Shown: positions 26,528-35,739, numbered from the stretch's first letter. The stretch: DNA of 64,000 bases from a bacterium (GCA_026705465.1 JAPPAP010000001.1:62001-126000), one strand, 5' to 3'. The notes: a model not told the origin generated them from the sequence alone. Translations and numbers: made by a program.

Positions 26528-26959
26528 ATGACCGCGGTTGACCGCCCCACCGATCAGGCCCCCAAGCCCCGCCCCTACCCCGAGCGGGACTCGGCGCCGT
26601 GGTGGGAGCGCATCAACCAGCGCCGCTTCGAGTTGCAGCGCTGCGACGGGTGCGGAGCGTGGCGGTGGCCGGCCCGGGCGATGTGCGGCCGCTGCGCCTC
26701 CTTTGAATACACCTGGACGCCGTTGTCGGGCCGGGCCACGGTGGAGAGCTGGGTGGTGAACCACCACGCCTTCTTGCCGGGGTTCGCCTCCCCCTACACC
26801 GTGGTGCTGGGCCGACTCGACGAGCAGAACGACCTCTGCCTGCCCGCCACCTGGCAAAGCGACGACGAGCCTGTCCCCGGGCAGGCCATTGAGATTGCCT
26901 TCGAAGACCACACCGACGAGGAAGGCCCCTTCACCCTCCTCGCTTGGTGTCCGGCCTGA
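26528..26959 (+). CDS. DUF35-type zinc-ribbon/OB-fold acyl-CoA-associated protein
   Basis: The 143-residue protein has an N-terminal helix region, a four-cysteine zinc ribbon (CDGCGAWRWPARAMCGRC) and an OB fold with FASPYTVVLGRLDEQ. This is the architecture of the ChsH2/DUF35 family, which partners thiolase-like and hydratase-like proteins. The likely partner is the thiolase at 24017. I chose ATG 26528. Confidence 0.9.
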   Translation: MTAVDRPTDQAPKPRPYPERDSAPWWERINQRRFELQRCDGCGAWRWPARAMCGRCASFEYTWTPLSGRATVESWVVNHHAFLPGFASPYTVVLGRLDEQNDLCLPATWQSDDEPVPGQAIEIAFEDHTDEEGPFTLLAWCPA

Positions 26960-27055
26960 ATCTTTTGCTGGCAGCGGCTTGCCGTTCGGGGTGACCTGAG
27001 CGGGGGTGGTTGTACTAGATTTCTCGCGGACCCGGAAGACAACTAGGGAGATGCC

Positions 27056-27517
27056 GTGGAAGTAACGGTCACCATCAATGGGGACAGCCACACCCACGAT
27101 GTGGAGCCGCGCACGCTGCTGGTTCACTACATCAGAGACGTGGTTGGCCTCACCGGCACCAACATCGGGTGCGACACCTCCTCGTGCGGCGCCTGCACCA
27201 TCCATGTGAACGGCGAGTCGGTGAAATCCTGCACCATGCTGGCAGTACAGGCCGACGGGCAGGACCTCTTGACCATCGAGGGCCTGGCTGACGGCGACGT
27301 GCTCCATCCCATGCAGGAGTCATTCCGCCAGTGCCACGCCCTCCAGTGCGGCTACTGCACGCCGGGCATGGTCATGGCCGCCGTATCGCTGCTGGATGAG
27401 AACCCCGACCCCACCGAGCGGGAAGTCCGCATCGGGCTTGAGGGCAATCTGTGCCGCTGCACCGGGTACCACAACATCGTCAAAGCTGTTCTGCACTGCG
27501 CGGAGGCCTCGTCATGA
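27056..27517 (+). CDS. coxS: 2Fe-2S small subunit of a CO dehydrogenase/xanthine dehydrogenase-type enzyme
   Basis: The 153-residue protein carries both [2Fe-2S] motifs of the family: [16 protein letters not shown] for the plant-ferredoxin cluster and QCGYCTPGM with CRCTGY for the second cluster. It passes electrons from the molybdenum site to FAD. GTG 27056 follows AGGGAG by 5 bp. The stop overlaps the FAD-subunit start by 4 bp (ATGA). Confidence 0.95.
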   Translation: MEVTVTINGDSHTHDVEPRTLLVHYIRDVVGLTGTNIGCDTSSCGACTIHVNGESVKSCTMLAVQADGQDLLTIEGLADGDVLHPMQESFRQCHALQCGYCTPGMVMAAVSLLDENPDPTEREVRIGLEGNLCRCTGYHNIVKAVLHCAEASS

Positions 27518-28338
27518 TTCCTGCGGCATTCGACTACATCCGGGCCGGATCGGCTGAGGAGGCGCTGGCCGCCCTGGCCGAGCATGGCGACGAGGCCAAA
27601 CTGCTGGCCGGGGGCCACTCCCTGCTGCCGTTGATGAAGCTGCGGTTGGCCACCCCCGCGGTGCTGGTGGACATCGGCCGCCTTGACGATCTCAGCTACA
27701 TCAACGACGCCGGCGACCACTTGGCCATCGGCGCTCTCACCCGCCACCGCGACGTGGAGACCAGCGAGTTGGTGCAGTCGCAGGCCGGGCTGTTGGCCGA
27801 GGCCACCAGCCACGTAGGCGACCCCCAGGTCCGCCATCGGGGCACCATCGGCGGCTCCATCGCCCACGGTGATCCCGCCTCCGACCTGCCGTCGGTGATG
27901 CTGGCCATGCGCGCCACTCTGGTAGCCCGGGGACCGAGCGGCGAGCGGGAGATCAGCATTGACGACTTCTTCACCGGCTTCCTTGAGACCGCCTTGGGCG
28001 ACGACGAATTGCTCACCGAGATCAGGGTGCCGAAGATGCCCGACGCCACGTGGGGCTTCCAGAAGTTCAACCGCCGGGCCCAAGACTGGGCCATCGTGGG
28101 CGTGTCGGCCATCGTGGACAACGGCAGCGCGGGCGTGGGCCTGGTGAACATGGACAGCATCCCGATCCGGGCCGCTGGTGTGGAGGCCGCCCTAGCCGGT
28201 GGCGCTGGTGCCTCCGACGCCGCCGAAGCGGCTGCTGAGGGAACCAATCCGCCATCCGACCTGAACGCCGGGCCCGAGTACCGCGAGCACCTCGCCCGAG
28301 TGCTCACCCGCCGGGCGCTCGAAGCCGCTGGACGCTAG
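27514..28338 (+). CDS. coxM: FAD-binding medium subunit of a CO dehydrogenase-type enzyme
   Basis: The 274-residue protein has the FAD signatures of CoxM-like subunits: [15 protein letters not shown] near the N-terminus and [18 protein letters not shown]. It accepts electrons from the iron-sulfur subunit. It is followed not by a large molybdopterin subunit but by a MoxR ATPase gene. Which substrate the enzyme oxidises depends on the missing large subunit and cannot be told here. Confidence 0.94.
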   Translation: MIPAAFDYIRAGSAEEALAALAEHGDEAKLLAGGHSLLPLMKLRLATPAVLVDIGRLDDLSYINDAGDHLAIGALTRHRDVETSELVQSQAGLLAEATSHVGDPQVRHRGTIGGSIAHGDPASDLPSVMLAMRATLVARGPSGEREISIDDFFTGFLETALGDDELLTEIRVPKMPDATWGFQKFNRRAQDWAIVGVSAIVDNGSAGVGLVNMDSIPIRAAGVEAALAGGAGASDAAEAAAEGTNPPSDLNAGPEYREHLARVLTRRALEAAGR

Positions 28339-28385
28339 CGCCCATTCTTTGGGCTCCCAGCCTTCTTCGGCCACCGAGGTGGACC

Positions 28386-29300
28386 GTGGGAACTGAGCCC
28401 GTATCGGCATCCGAGGTAGCCGACGGGCTGAAAGGCTGTGACTACCTGGCCGACGAGGGTTTGGCCACGGCCGTTTTCTTGGCCATGACCCTGAATCGTC
28501 CCCTTCTGTTGGAGGGGGAGCCAGGAGTGGGCAAGACCGAAACGGCCAACGCGCTGGCCGCGTGGACCGGCGGGGAGCTGATCCGACTCCAGTGCCATGA
28601 GGGCATCGACGTGGCCCAGGCAGTGTACGAGTGGGACTACTCCCGCCAGCTTCTGCACCTGCGCACGGCCGAGGCCACCGGCGGTGCCACCCGGGAGACC
28701 GCTGATGCCTTGGAAGACGAGCTCTACTCCGAGCGCTTCCTCATCAGGCGGCCCCTGCTGCGAGCCATCGCCGCCACCGAAGGCCCGCCCCCGGTCCTTT
28801 TGATCGACGAGGTTGACCGGGCCGACGACGAGTTTGAGGCGTTTCTGCTGGAGATCCTGTCTGACTATGCGGTGACGGTGCCCGAAATCGGCCGGTTCGC
28901 GGCGGCGACACCCCCCCGGGTGATCATCACCTCAAACCGCACTCGAGACGTCCACGATGCCCTCAAGCGGCGGTGTCTGTACCACTGGGTGGAGCACCCC
29001 GGCTTCGAGCGGGAGGTGGCCATCATCGGCCGGCGAGCGCCCGGGGTGAGCGAGCTGTTGGCCCGACAGGTGGCTGCCGCGGTGGGCACATTCCGGGAGT
29101 TGGGCCTCTACAAGCCACCCGGTGTGGCCGAGAGCATCGATTGGAGCCTGGCCCTGGGCCGACTCGGCGCGGCCGAGCTGACCCCTGAGATCGCCCAAGC
29201 CAGCTTGGGCTCGGTGCTTAAGTACCGAGAAGACCAGCAGCGGGTGATTGACCAGGGCATCGGCGGCCTGATCGATCAGGCCATCGCCCGGGCCGGATGA
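28386..29300 (+). CDS. MoxR-family AAA+ ATPase (CoxD-like)
   Basis: The 304-residue protein has a Walker A motif (GEPGVGKTETANAL), Walker B (LLIDEVDRADDEFE) and sensor region TSNRTRDVHDALKRRC. In carboxydotrophs CoxD of this family matures the active-site metal cluster together with VWA protein CoxE, which is encoded next. GTG 28386 is taken as start. Confidence 0.92.
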   Translation: MGTEPVSASEVADGLKGCDYLADEGLATAVFLAMTLNRPLLLEGEPGVGKTETANALAAWTGGELIRLQCHEGIDVAQAVYEWDYSRQLLHLRTAEATGGATRETADALEDELYSERFLIRRPLLRAIAATEGPPPVLLIDEVDRADDEFEAFLLEILSDYAVTVPEIGRFAAATPPRVIITSNRTRDVHDALKRRCLYHWVEHPGFEREVAIIGRRAPGVSELLARQVAAAVGTFRELGLYKPPGVAESIDWSLALGRLGAAELTPEIAQASLGSVLKYREDQQRVIDQGIGGLIDQAIARAG

Positions 29301-29351
29301 GCTCCGACCTCCAGGCCATGTTGTCGCTGATCGCAGTACCCGCCATCGCCC

Positions 29352-30509
29352 GTGCAGGCTGACGAGCTCGCGGTCGGCTTCGTCAATGCGCTGAGAGGCG
29401 CGGGCATCGACGTGGCTGTGGGGTCGTCGGTGAACTACTACCAAGCTCTTGGGGCGGTGGGCATGGACCAGCGCAGCTCGGTGTACTGGGCGGGTCGGGC
29501 CACTTTGGTGACTGAGCCCGACGACATCGAGCTTTACGACAAGATCTTCGATGCCTATTACGGCGGACAGCAGCTGGTGGCCACCCCAGTGGTGGAGGTG
29601 ACCCAGCCCATCACCCTGGTGGTGGATGACGACGGCAATGACGATGCCGAAGATGATGGCGGTGATGACGACCCTGGCGACCCAACTCTCACGCTGCGCT
29701 GGAGCCGTCACGAGGTGCTCCGTGACAAGGACTTCGCCGACTACAGCGACGAGGAACTCGACGAGGCCCACCGCCTCATGGCCGCCATGGCGCGAATCGG
29801 CGATACCCGCCGGTCCCGTCGTCGGCGCCGCACCCACCGCACTGCTGGGCACCCCGAGTTGCGTCGCACGGTGCGGGCCGCCATCCGCAGCGGTGGGGAG
29901 CCGGTACGCCGCTGGTATACCGAGCCGGGAGAGCGGTTGCGCCGAGTGGTGCTGCTATTGGACATCTCGGGGTCGATGGAGTCGTACGCCCGAGCCCTTA
30001 TCCGCTTCGTCCACGCCGCGGTGGTGGGCCGCCGCCGAGTGGAGGTGTTCACCATCGGCACCCGGCTGACTCGCATTACCCGGGAGCTGTCGTCGCGGGA
30101 TCCCGACCGAGCGTTGGGCGCGGCGACCGACGCAGTGAGTGACTGGTCGGGCGGCACCCGCCTGGGCGACACCCTGGCAGAATTCAACGAACTGTGGGGT
30201 ATCCGGGGCATGGCCCGAGGTGCCACCGTGGTCATCTTGAGCGATGGATGGGATCGGGGCAGTCCCGATGTGATGGCCGAGCAGATGGCCCGATTGCACC
30301 GGGTGACCCATAGACTCGTATGGGTGAATCCGCTGAAGGCCACCCCTGGCTACCAGCCTCTGGCCCAGGGCATGGCCGCCGCCCTGCCCTACGTCGATGA
30401 TTTCATCGAGGGCCACTCGCTGCACTCCTTGGAGCGCCTCGCCGAGGTGCTAGCCGACAACCGGGCCCCGGCTGATGCTCGTCTGATGATCGGAGCACAG
30501 GCAGTATGA
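29352..30509 (+). CDS. VWA-domain protein (CoxE-like)
   Basis: The 385-residue protein has an N-terminal helical domain, an acidic linker (GNDDAEDDGGDDDPGD) and a C-terminal von Willebrand A domain with an intact metal-ion-dependent adhesion site (DISGSMES, Asp near residue 204; later SDGWDRG). It should work with the upstream MoxR ATPase as a chaperone for cofactor assembly in the Cox-type enzyme. GTG 29352 is the likely start; its last codons overlap the XdhC-N start by 4 bp. Confidence 0.9.
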   Translation: MQADELAVGFVNALRGAGIDVAVGSSVNYYQALGAVGMDQRSSVYWAGRATLVTEPDDIELYDKIFDAYYGGQQLVATPVVEVTQPITLVVDDDGNDDAEDDGGDDDPGDPTLTLRWSRHEVLRDKDFADYSDEELDEAHRLMAAMARIGDTRRSRRRRRTHRTAGHPELRRTVRAAIRSGGEPVRRWYTEPGERLRRVVLLLDISGSMESYARALIRFVHAAVVGRRRVEVFTIGTRLTRITRELSSRDPDRALGAATDAVSDWSGGTRLGDTLAEFNELWGIRGMARGATVVILSDGWDRGSPDVMAEQMARLHRVTHRLVWVNPLKATPGYQPLAQGMAAALPYVDDFIEGHSLHSLERLAEVLADNRAPADARLMIGAQAV

Positions 30510-30820
30510 AGGAGATCTTGGCCGATTTGGACGCTTGGCGGGCCGAGGGCCGGCAGGTGGCACTGGCCCGAGTGGTCAACGTAGAGGGCTCTGGTCCCCG
30601 GGACCCCGGCGCGGCCATGGCGGTCAGTGACAACGGCGATGTAATCGGGTCGGTGTCGGGGGGATGCGTGGAGGGCGCGGTGGTGGTCGAAGCCCTCGAC
30701 ATCCTCGAAAGCGGTGAGCGCCGCATGGTCAGCTTCGGCTACAGCGATGACGAGGCGTTCGCGGTTGGGCTCACCTGCGGTGGCACCATCCACCTGTTCA
30801 TCGAGCCGCTGGATTGGTAG
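30506..30820 (+). CDS. XdhC/CoxI family, N-terminal domain protein
   Basis: The 104-residue protein covers only the XdhC_CoxI N-terminal domain (ALARVVNVEGSGPRDPGAAM, GSVSGGCVEGAVV, LTCGGTIHLFIEPL). XdhC proteins hold and sulfurate the molybdenum cofactor before insertion. The Rossmann C-terminal domain is encoded by the next gene, so the protein is naturally split; such splits are known in actinobacteria. Confidence 0.9.
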   Translation: MKEILADLDAWRAEGRQVALARVVNVEGSGPRDPGAAMAVSDNGDVIGSVSGGCVEGAVVVEALDILESGERRMVSFGYSDDEAFAVGLTCGGTIHLFIEPLDW

Positions 30821-30822
30821 CG

Positions 30823-31623
30823 GTGGCCGAACTCTACGAACGGCTGCGAGAGGCCATCGTGGACGAACGGCCGGTAGCGCTGGCCACCGTCATCGAAGGC
30901 CCCAACGCCGGAGCCAAGCTGGTGGTGGAGCCCGACGGCGACATTATCGGCACCCTGGGCCATTCCGAGCTGGATCGGATCGTGACCCGGGACGCAGTGG
31001 GGGAACTGGCCGCAGGTCGGACCGGTGTCCGCCACTACGGCGCCGAAGGGCAAGCCCGGGAGACCGACGTGTCGGTGTTCATCGAGTCGTTCTCACCCCC
31101 GCCGATCATGCTCGTCTTCGGGGCGGTGGACTTCACCGCAGCGCTGGCCCGGGCCGGCAAGCTGCTGGGGTTCAACGTGATCGTGGCCGACGCCCGCTCG
31201 GTGTTCGCCACCGTCAAGCGGTTCCCCATGGCCGACCGGGTGATGGTGGCATGGCCTGATGAGGTGTTCGACATCTACGGCGACCGGCTCGGCCCCCACG
31301 ATGCAGTGTGCATCCTCACCCACGACCCCAAATTCGACGTGCCCGCCGTGCAGCGGGCGGTGGCCACCGATGTGGGCTACATCGGAGTCATGGGGAGCCG
31401 CCGCACCCACGCCACCCGCCTAGAGCGGTTGCACGAGGTGGGCGTTGACGAGAAGGGCATCGACCGGCTTATGGCCCCCATCGGGTTGGACATCGGCTCC
31501 CGCACGCCTGAAGAAACCGCCATCTCGGTGTGCGCGGAGATCATCGCCAACCGCACCGGCCACCGCGCACCGTCGCTGCGCGACAGCGAAGGCCCTATCC
31601 ATCGCCCACCGGCCGAGGGATGA
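30823..31623 (+). CDS. XdhC/CoxI family, full-length Rossmann partner
   Basis: The 266-residue protein starts AELYERLREAI after a GTG at 30823, 2 bp past the previous stop; a TTG at 30814 is an alternative. It has its own shorter N-terminal XdhC region (ALATVIEGPNAGAKLVV) and a C-terminal Rossmann domain (VGYIGVMGSRRTHATRL, GLDIGSRTPEETAISV). It should deliver molybdopterin-CDP cofactor to the Cox-type enzyme. The stop overlaps the DUF3179 gene start by 4 bp. Confidence 0.9.
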   Translation: MAELYERLREAIVDERPVALATVIEGPNAGAKLVVEPDGDIIGTLGHSELDRIVTRDAVGELAAGRTGVRHYGAEGQARETDVSVFIESFSPPPIMLVFGAVDFTAALARAGKLLGFNVIVADARSVFATVKRFPMADRVMVAWPDEVFDIYGDRLGPHDAVCILTHDPKFDVPAVQRAVATDVGYIGVMGSRRTHATRLERLHEVGVDEKGIDRLMAPIGLDIGSRTPEETAISVCAEIIANRTGHRAPSLRDSEGPIHRPPAEG

Positions 31624-32936
31624 AGCGCCTCGCCCCGCTGTTGGCGGCGGCGCTGGTGCTCTCGTCTTGTAGCAGCTCCGCACCGGCCGCCGACCCTACA
31701 GCCGCTCCGGTAGCGCCTACGGCCACCCCAGCTGTCGACGCAACCGAGGCGCCCGACCCCACCGTGGCATCCGCTCCGGCGTCCACTGCGGTGGATTCCA
31801 CCACTCCCGCACCTACATCTGCCCCGATTCCTGCCCTGCCCACACCCCAAGTGATTACCGGCGGCGAAGGGCCCACCGGGGATCTGGCCCTCGTCTCGGG
31901 TGGTTGGGCCACCGACTGGTCCACCCGCACCATCGACCTCGACGAGCTGCGCATCGGCATCCAGGTGATCCCCATCCGCGACCGCATACCGCCCATCGAC
32001 AACCCTGACTTCGCCCCGGCATCGGAGGCTGGTTGGTCGGATCCCGAACCCGGCCTGCTGCTGGTGATGGGGGAAACCGCCCGCTTCTATCCGCTGGCCA
32101 TGCTCATCGTCCATGAGATCGTCAACGACGAGATCGAGGGCCGCCCCGTGCTGGTCACCTATTGCCCGCTGTGCAACAGCGCCCTGGTGTTCGATCCGGT
32201 GGTAGATGGCCAGCGGTTGCGGTTCGGCACTTCTGGGCTGCTGCGCAACAGCGATCTGGTGATGTGGGACGATGCCACCGAGTCTCTATGGCAGCAGATC
32301 GGCGGCGAGGGTTTGGTGGGGGCCTACGCTGGCCATCGCCTGGACGTCATCCCGTCGGCCATCGTGTCGTGGGGCGACTTCAAGGCTGGCTATCCCGATG
32401 GAGTGGTGCTGGCTCCGCCTGGCCGACCTGCCAGTAGCTATGGCCGCAATCCCTATGTGCAGTACACCTCCCGGTCGGGGCCCTTCCCCGGCTTCTTCGA
32501 CTCCTCCGTGCTCGATGAGCGCTATCCCGCGCTGCAGCGCACTGTCGGAGTAACGGTGGATGGTTATGACAAGGCCTACCCGTTCAGCGTGGTTCAGGCC
32601 GCCGGAGCGGTGAACGACACCGTGGCCGGGGTTCCCATCGTGGTGCTGTGGTCGCCGGGAACCGCCGACGCGCTGGATTCCCCGGTCACCGCAGATGGGG
32701 TGGACGTGGGAGCTGCCCTGGCCTTCGACCGACGGTTGGACGGCGAACCGCTGGTGTTCACCCCAGCGGGCGATGGGCGATTCACCGACGACCGCACTGG
32801 TTCGACCTGGAACGTCCTCGGCCAGGCCGTCGACGGCGAGCTGGCCGGCAGCAGGCTTGTGCCGGTGGTGCACACCAACGAGTTCTGGTTCGCCTGGTCG
32901 GCGTTCCACCCCAATGGCGAGGTGTTCGGGCCATGA
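31620..32936 (+). CDS. DUF3179-family lipoprotein
   Basis: The 438-residue protein has a lipoprotein signal (LLAAALVLSSC), a Pro/Ala/Thr-rich linker to about residue 75, and then the DUF3179 domain with its hallmark VTYCPLCNSALVFD and ESLWQQIGGEGLVG. The CxxC in the hallmark suggests metal or redox binding. The family has no known function. Start and stop overlap both neighbours by 4 bp, so it is a fixed member of this molybdoenzyme cluster. Confidence 0.9.
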   Translation: MKRLAPLLAAALVLSSCSSSAPAADPTAAPVAPTATPAVDATEAPDPTVASAPASTAVDSTTPAPTSAPIPALPTPQVITGGEGPTGDLALVSGGWATDWSTRTIDLDELRIGIQVIPIRDRIPPIDNPDFAPASEAGWSDPEPGLLLVMGETARFYPLAMLIVHEIVNDEIEGRPVLVTYCPLCNSALVFDPVVDGQRLRFGTSGLLRNSDLVMWDDATESLWQQIGGEGLVGAYAGHRLDVIPSAIVSWGDFKAGYPDGVVLAPPGRPASSYGRNPYVQYTSRSGPFPGFFDSSVLDERYPALQRTVGVTVDGYDKAYPFSVVQAAGAVNDTVAGVPIVVLWSPGTADALDSPVTADGVDVGAALAFDRRLDGEPLVFTPAGDGRFTDDRTGSTWNVLGQAVDGELAGSRLVPVVHTNEFWFAWSAFHPNGEVFGP

Positions 32937-33490
32937 CCATCGCTGCGGTTGTCTTGGCCGCGGGCGCTGGCACTCGATTCGGAGGCGACACCCACAAGTT
33001 GCGGGCCCCGTTTCGGGAGAAGACCGTGGTGCAGCATGCCCTCGGCGCTGCCGTGGAGGCTGGCTTCGATGCTGTGTACATCGTGACCGGGGCGGTGGAG
33101 TTGCGCGATCTCATTCCCGACGGGGTGGTGTTGGTGGAGAACCACTCCTGGGAGCTGGGCCAAGCCACCTCGCTGCGGGCTGGTGTATTCACCGCTGAGA
33201 ACGACGGCCACGACGCGGTGGTAATCGGTCTGGGCGACCAGCCCCTAGTGGGCGCGGAGTCGTGGCGGACTGTGGCTGACGCCGAGGGCGATCTGGTAAC
33301 CGCCGTCTACCAGGGGCGTCGTAGCCCTCCAGTGAAGCTGGGGGCCGCGGTGTGGCCGTTGCTACCCACCAGCGGGGATGTTGGGGCCAGAATGCTGATG
33401 CAAATGAGGCCCGAGCAGGTTACGGAAGTATCCTGTCCCGGAGAACCGGTGGATTTTGACACTGTTCAGGACTTGGAATCATGGTCTTGA
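32933..33490 (+). CDS. MocA/MobA-like molybdenum cofactor nucleotidyltransferase
   Basis: The 185-residue protein has the nucleotidyltransferase signature VVLAAGAGTRFGG with the lysine of HKLRAPF, and GLGDQPLVG for metal binding. By context it is the CTP:molybdopterin cytidylyltransferase that makes the MCD cofactor used by CO dehydrogenase-type enzymes. ATG 32933 overlaps the DUF3179 stop. Confidence 0.88.
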   Translation: MTIAAVVLAAGAGTRFGGDTHKLRAPFREKTVVQHALGAAVEAGFDAVYIVTGAVELRDLIPDGVVLVENHSWELGQATSLRAGVFTAENDGHDAVVIGLGDQPLVGAESWRTVADAEGDLVTAVYQGRRSPPVKLGAAVWPLLPTSGDVGARMLMQMRPEQVTEVSCPGEPVDFDTVQDLESWS

Positions 33491-33538
33491 AGGGTTTGGA
33501 ATCGAATTGAGAGATGTGAATTTGGAGGACTTGCAAGC

Positions 33539-34198
33539 ATGGAAATGAGCAACGAGATTGAGGTGAATGCCTCGGCCAGCGATGTTTGGGCCGCATTCAA
33601 TGATGTAGAGCGAATAGCCCCCTGCCTGCCCGGTGCCCAGCTCACCGAGATCGAGGGAGAAGAGTATCGGGGCGTGGTCAAGGTTAAGGTCGGGCCGGTC
33701 AATGCCCAATACAAGGGGAAGGCAACGTTCACCGAACGCGATCAGGACGCCATGAAGGTGGTCATTCTGGCTGAGGGTCGCGAAACCCGGGGACAGGGAA
33801 ACGCCAGCGCAACGATCACCGCCACGGTGGAGGCACTCGGTGACGACCGGACCAAAGTCGGGGTCAACACCGACCTCAAGATCACCGGCAAGGTGGCTCA
33901 GATCGGCCGCAACCTCATTCCCGATGTGAGCGCCAAGATCATGGACCAGTTCGCCGATAACCTAGAGAGCATGCTTTCAGACTCCTCTTCCGATGATGCT
34001 TCCTCCGAGTCGGACGCTTCCGCCGACGATTCAGGGGTCAGATCCGTATCCAGCCCCGAGCCCGAGGCAGTAGACCTGCTGGATGTCGCCGGCCCGCCGG
34101 CGGCCAAGAAGTTCGGGCCCATTGCCGGGCTTATCGCCGCGCTGTGGATCATCAGGAGGATCTTCAAGAGAAGGAAGAAGAAGAAGGCCTCATCCTGA
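33539..34198 (+). CDS. coxG: CoxG-family SRPBCC protein with C-terminal anchor
   Basis: Residues 1-150 form a CoxG domain (MSNEIEVNASASDVWAAF, CLPGAQLTEIEG, VKVKVGPVNAQYKG). CoxG tethers CO dehydrogenase to the membrane. An Asp/Ser-rich stretch (about 150-175) and a C-terminal hydrophobic segment with a basic tail (IIRRIFKRRKKKK) provide the anchor. A GGAGG lies about 9 bases before the ATG. Confidence 0.92.
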   Translation: MEMSNEIEVNASASDVWAAFNDVERIAPCLPGAQLTEIEGEEYRGVVKVKVGPVNAQYKGKATFTERDQDAMKVVILAEGRETRGQGNASATITATVEALGDDRTKVGVNTDLKITGKVAQIGRNLIPDVSAKIMDQFADNLESMLSDSSSDDASSESDASADDSGVRSVSSPEPEAVDLLDVAGPPAAKKFGPIAGLIAALWIIRRIFKRRKKKKASS

Positions 34199-34647
34199 AC
34201 CTGGGGGACGACGAGCAAGTCGAGGCCCTGTTGGGCCGCGTCCCTCGGGGTTCCTACGAGGTGGTGGTCAGAGCCGGTGACGGCACTCCTCGAGTGCTGA
34301 GGAATGCTCCTGTTTTGGATGACGGCACTCCCATGCCCACCCGCTACTGGTTGGTCGGCCCCGACGATGTGCTGCGGGTGAGCCAACTGGAATCGGCCGG
34401 GGGAGTGCGTCGGGCCGAAGCCGCCGTTGATCCCGATGAGCTGGCCGACGCCCATCGCCGTTACGCCGCCGAACGGGACGCCGCCATTCCCGACAACTAT
34501 GACGGGCACCGTCCCTCAGCCGGTGTGGGCGGCACCCGCCAAGGCGTCAAGTGCCTCCACGCCCACTACGCCTGGTTCCTGGCCGGGGGCGACGATCCGG
34601 TCGGCAGCTGGGTGGCCGAACACCTGGAAGCCGAAGATCCGAAGTGA
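34144..34647 (+). CDS. DUF501 protein
   Basis: The protein (up to 167 residues) has DUF501 features: VEALLGRVPRGSYEV, DGTPMPTRYWLVGPDD, and RQGVKCLHAHYAWFLAGG. DUF501 genes typically sit before an exopolyphosphatase gene, as here. Function is unknown. The start is uncertain: ATG 34144 overlaps coxG by 55 bp and adds an acidic tail not typical of the family; CTG at 34195, overlapping the coxG stop, fits the family length better. The stop overlaps the Ppx start by 4 bp. Confidence 0.85.
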   Translation: MDHQEDLQEKEEEEGLILNLGDDEQVEALLGRVPRGSYEVVVRAGDGTPRVLRNAPVLDDGTPMPTRYWLVGPDDVLRVSQLESAGGVRRAEAAVDPDELADAHRRYAAERDAAIPDNYDGHRPSAGVGGTRQGVKCLHAHYAWFLAGGDDPVGSWVAEHLEAEDPK

Positions 34648-35558
34648 GTCCGCCCGTAGTGGCCGCCATCGACTGCGGCACTAACTCAACCCGCCTGCTG
34701 GTGAGCAGGGGCGGTGCCGAGACCTTGGATCGGCTCATGACCATCACTCGCCTGGGGGAAGGGGTGGGTGAGTCCGGCCGTTTGACTCCAGGGGCTATCG
34801 AGCGCACGTTGGACTGCTTGCGCCGTTACCGGGAGGTAATGGATCGCCACGATGTCGAGGCGGTGCGGATCACCGCCACCTCTGCGGCCCGGGACGCGGC
34901 CAATCGCGATGAGTTCTTCGATGCCGGCGAGGCGGTGGTCGGCAGCCGCCCTGAGCTGCTTAGTGGACTGGCTGAGGGACAGCTTTCGTTTCGGGGAGCG
35001 ACCGCCGAGCTCGATCCGGCAATGGGGCCGTTCTTGGTGGTGGACTTGGGGGGAGGTTCGACTGAGCTGAGCGTCGGCACCTCGGCGTGCGAAGCGTCGA
35101 TGTCGCTGGACGTGGGCTGTGTGCGGCTCACCGAGAAATATCTCCATGGCGACCCCCCGCTTCCCGAGGAGTTGCACGCCTGTCTGTCGGTGACCGGTGC
35201 CCATCTCGACGACGTCGACCGGGAGATGCCCGCGGCCCGACAGGCCCGGACTTTCGTGGGGCTGGCCGGCACCATCTCCACCGCCGCGGCGGTGGAACAA
35301 GGACTGCACCAGTACGACCGGGACAAAATCCACCACTTCGAGCTGACCAAGGCCGCCGCCGAGGATGTGTTTCGCACTCTGGCCACCGAGTCGCGGGATG
35401 ATCGGGCCTTCAACCCGGGCCTAGAGCCTGGCCGGGTGGATGTGATTGTGGGGGGAATGGCGATTCTGGTGAAGATCATGCGGCACTTTGGGTTCGAGTC
35501 ATGTCTGGTGTCGGAGGCGGACATCCTCGACGGAATGGTTCTGAGCTTGCTGGACTGA
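34644..35558 (+). CDS. ppx: exopolyphosphatase / pppGpp phosphohydrolase (Ppx/GppA)
   Basis: The 304-residue protein is of the short actinobacterial Ppx/GppA type, an ASKHA-fold phosphatase: AAIDCGTNSTRLLVSRG (phosphate 1), LVVDLGGGSTELSVG (phosphate 2), FVGLAGTISTAAAVEQG, and DVIVGGMAILVKIM. It removes terminal phosphates from polyphosphate or from guanosine pentaphosphate. GTG 34644 overlaps the DUF501 stop (GTGA). Confidence 0.93.
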   Translation: MSPPVVAAIDCGTNSTRLLVSRGGAETLDRLMTITRLGEGVGESGRLTPGAIERTLDCLRRYREVMDRHDVEAVRITATSAARDAANRDEFFDAGEAVVGSRPELLSGLAEGQLSFRGATAELDPAMGPFLVVDLGGGSTELSVGTSACEASMSLDVGCVRLTEKYLHGDPPLPEELHACLSVTGAHLDDVDREMPAARQARTFVGLAGTISTAAAVEQGLHQYDRDKIHHFELTKAAAEDVFRTLATESRDDRAFNPGLEPGRVDVIVGGMAILVKIMRHFGFESCLVSEADILDGMVLSLLD

Positions 35559-35571
35559 TTAGCGAACCGGT

Positions 35572-35739
35572 GTGGTGGCGGGTCCTGTTAGTACAACCAT
35601 CCGGCGGTGCGGCGGGCTGTCTTGAAGGGGTCGTGGTGGCGGGTCCTGTCGCTCTATGGCGGCCTGGCCGTCGGTGCGGCCAGGTCCGCCTCCGGCGCCA
35701 CCCCCCACCACGACCCACTTTGTGGCCCGCCGCACCGCC
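35572..35739. repeat. intergenic element with nested inverted repeats and a 17-bp direct repeat
   Basis: Outer arms 35603-35639 and 35705-35739 are inverted copies that match at both ends (GGCGGTGCGGCGGGC with its complement, and GGGTCGTGGTGG with its complement), with a mismatched middle. Between them 35658-35690 folds as GGCGGCCTGGCCG against CGGCCAGGTCCGCC around a TCGGTG loop. A 17-bp direct repeat, GTGGTGGCGGGTCCTGT, lies at 35572-35588 and 35633-35649. It could be a degenerate MITE or REP-like element, or a strong terminator for ppx. Confidence 0.75.
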
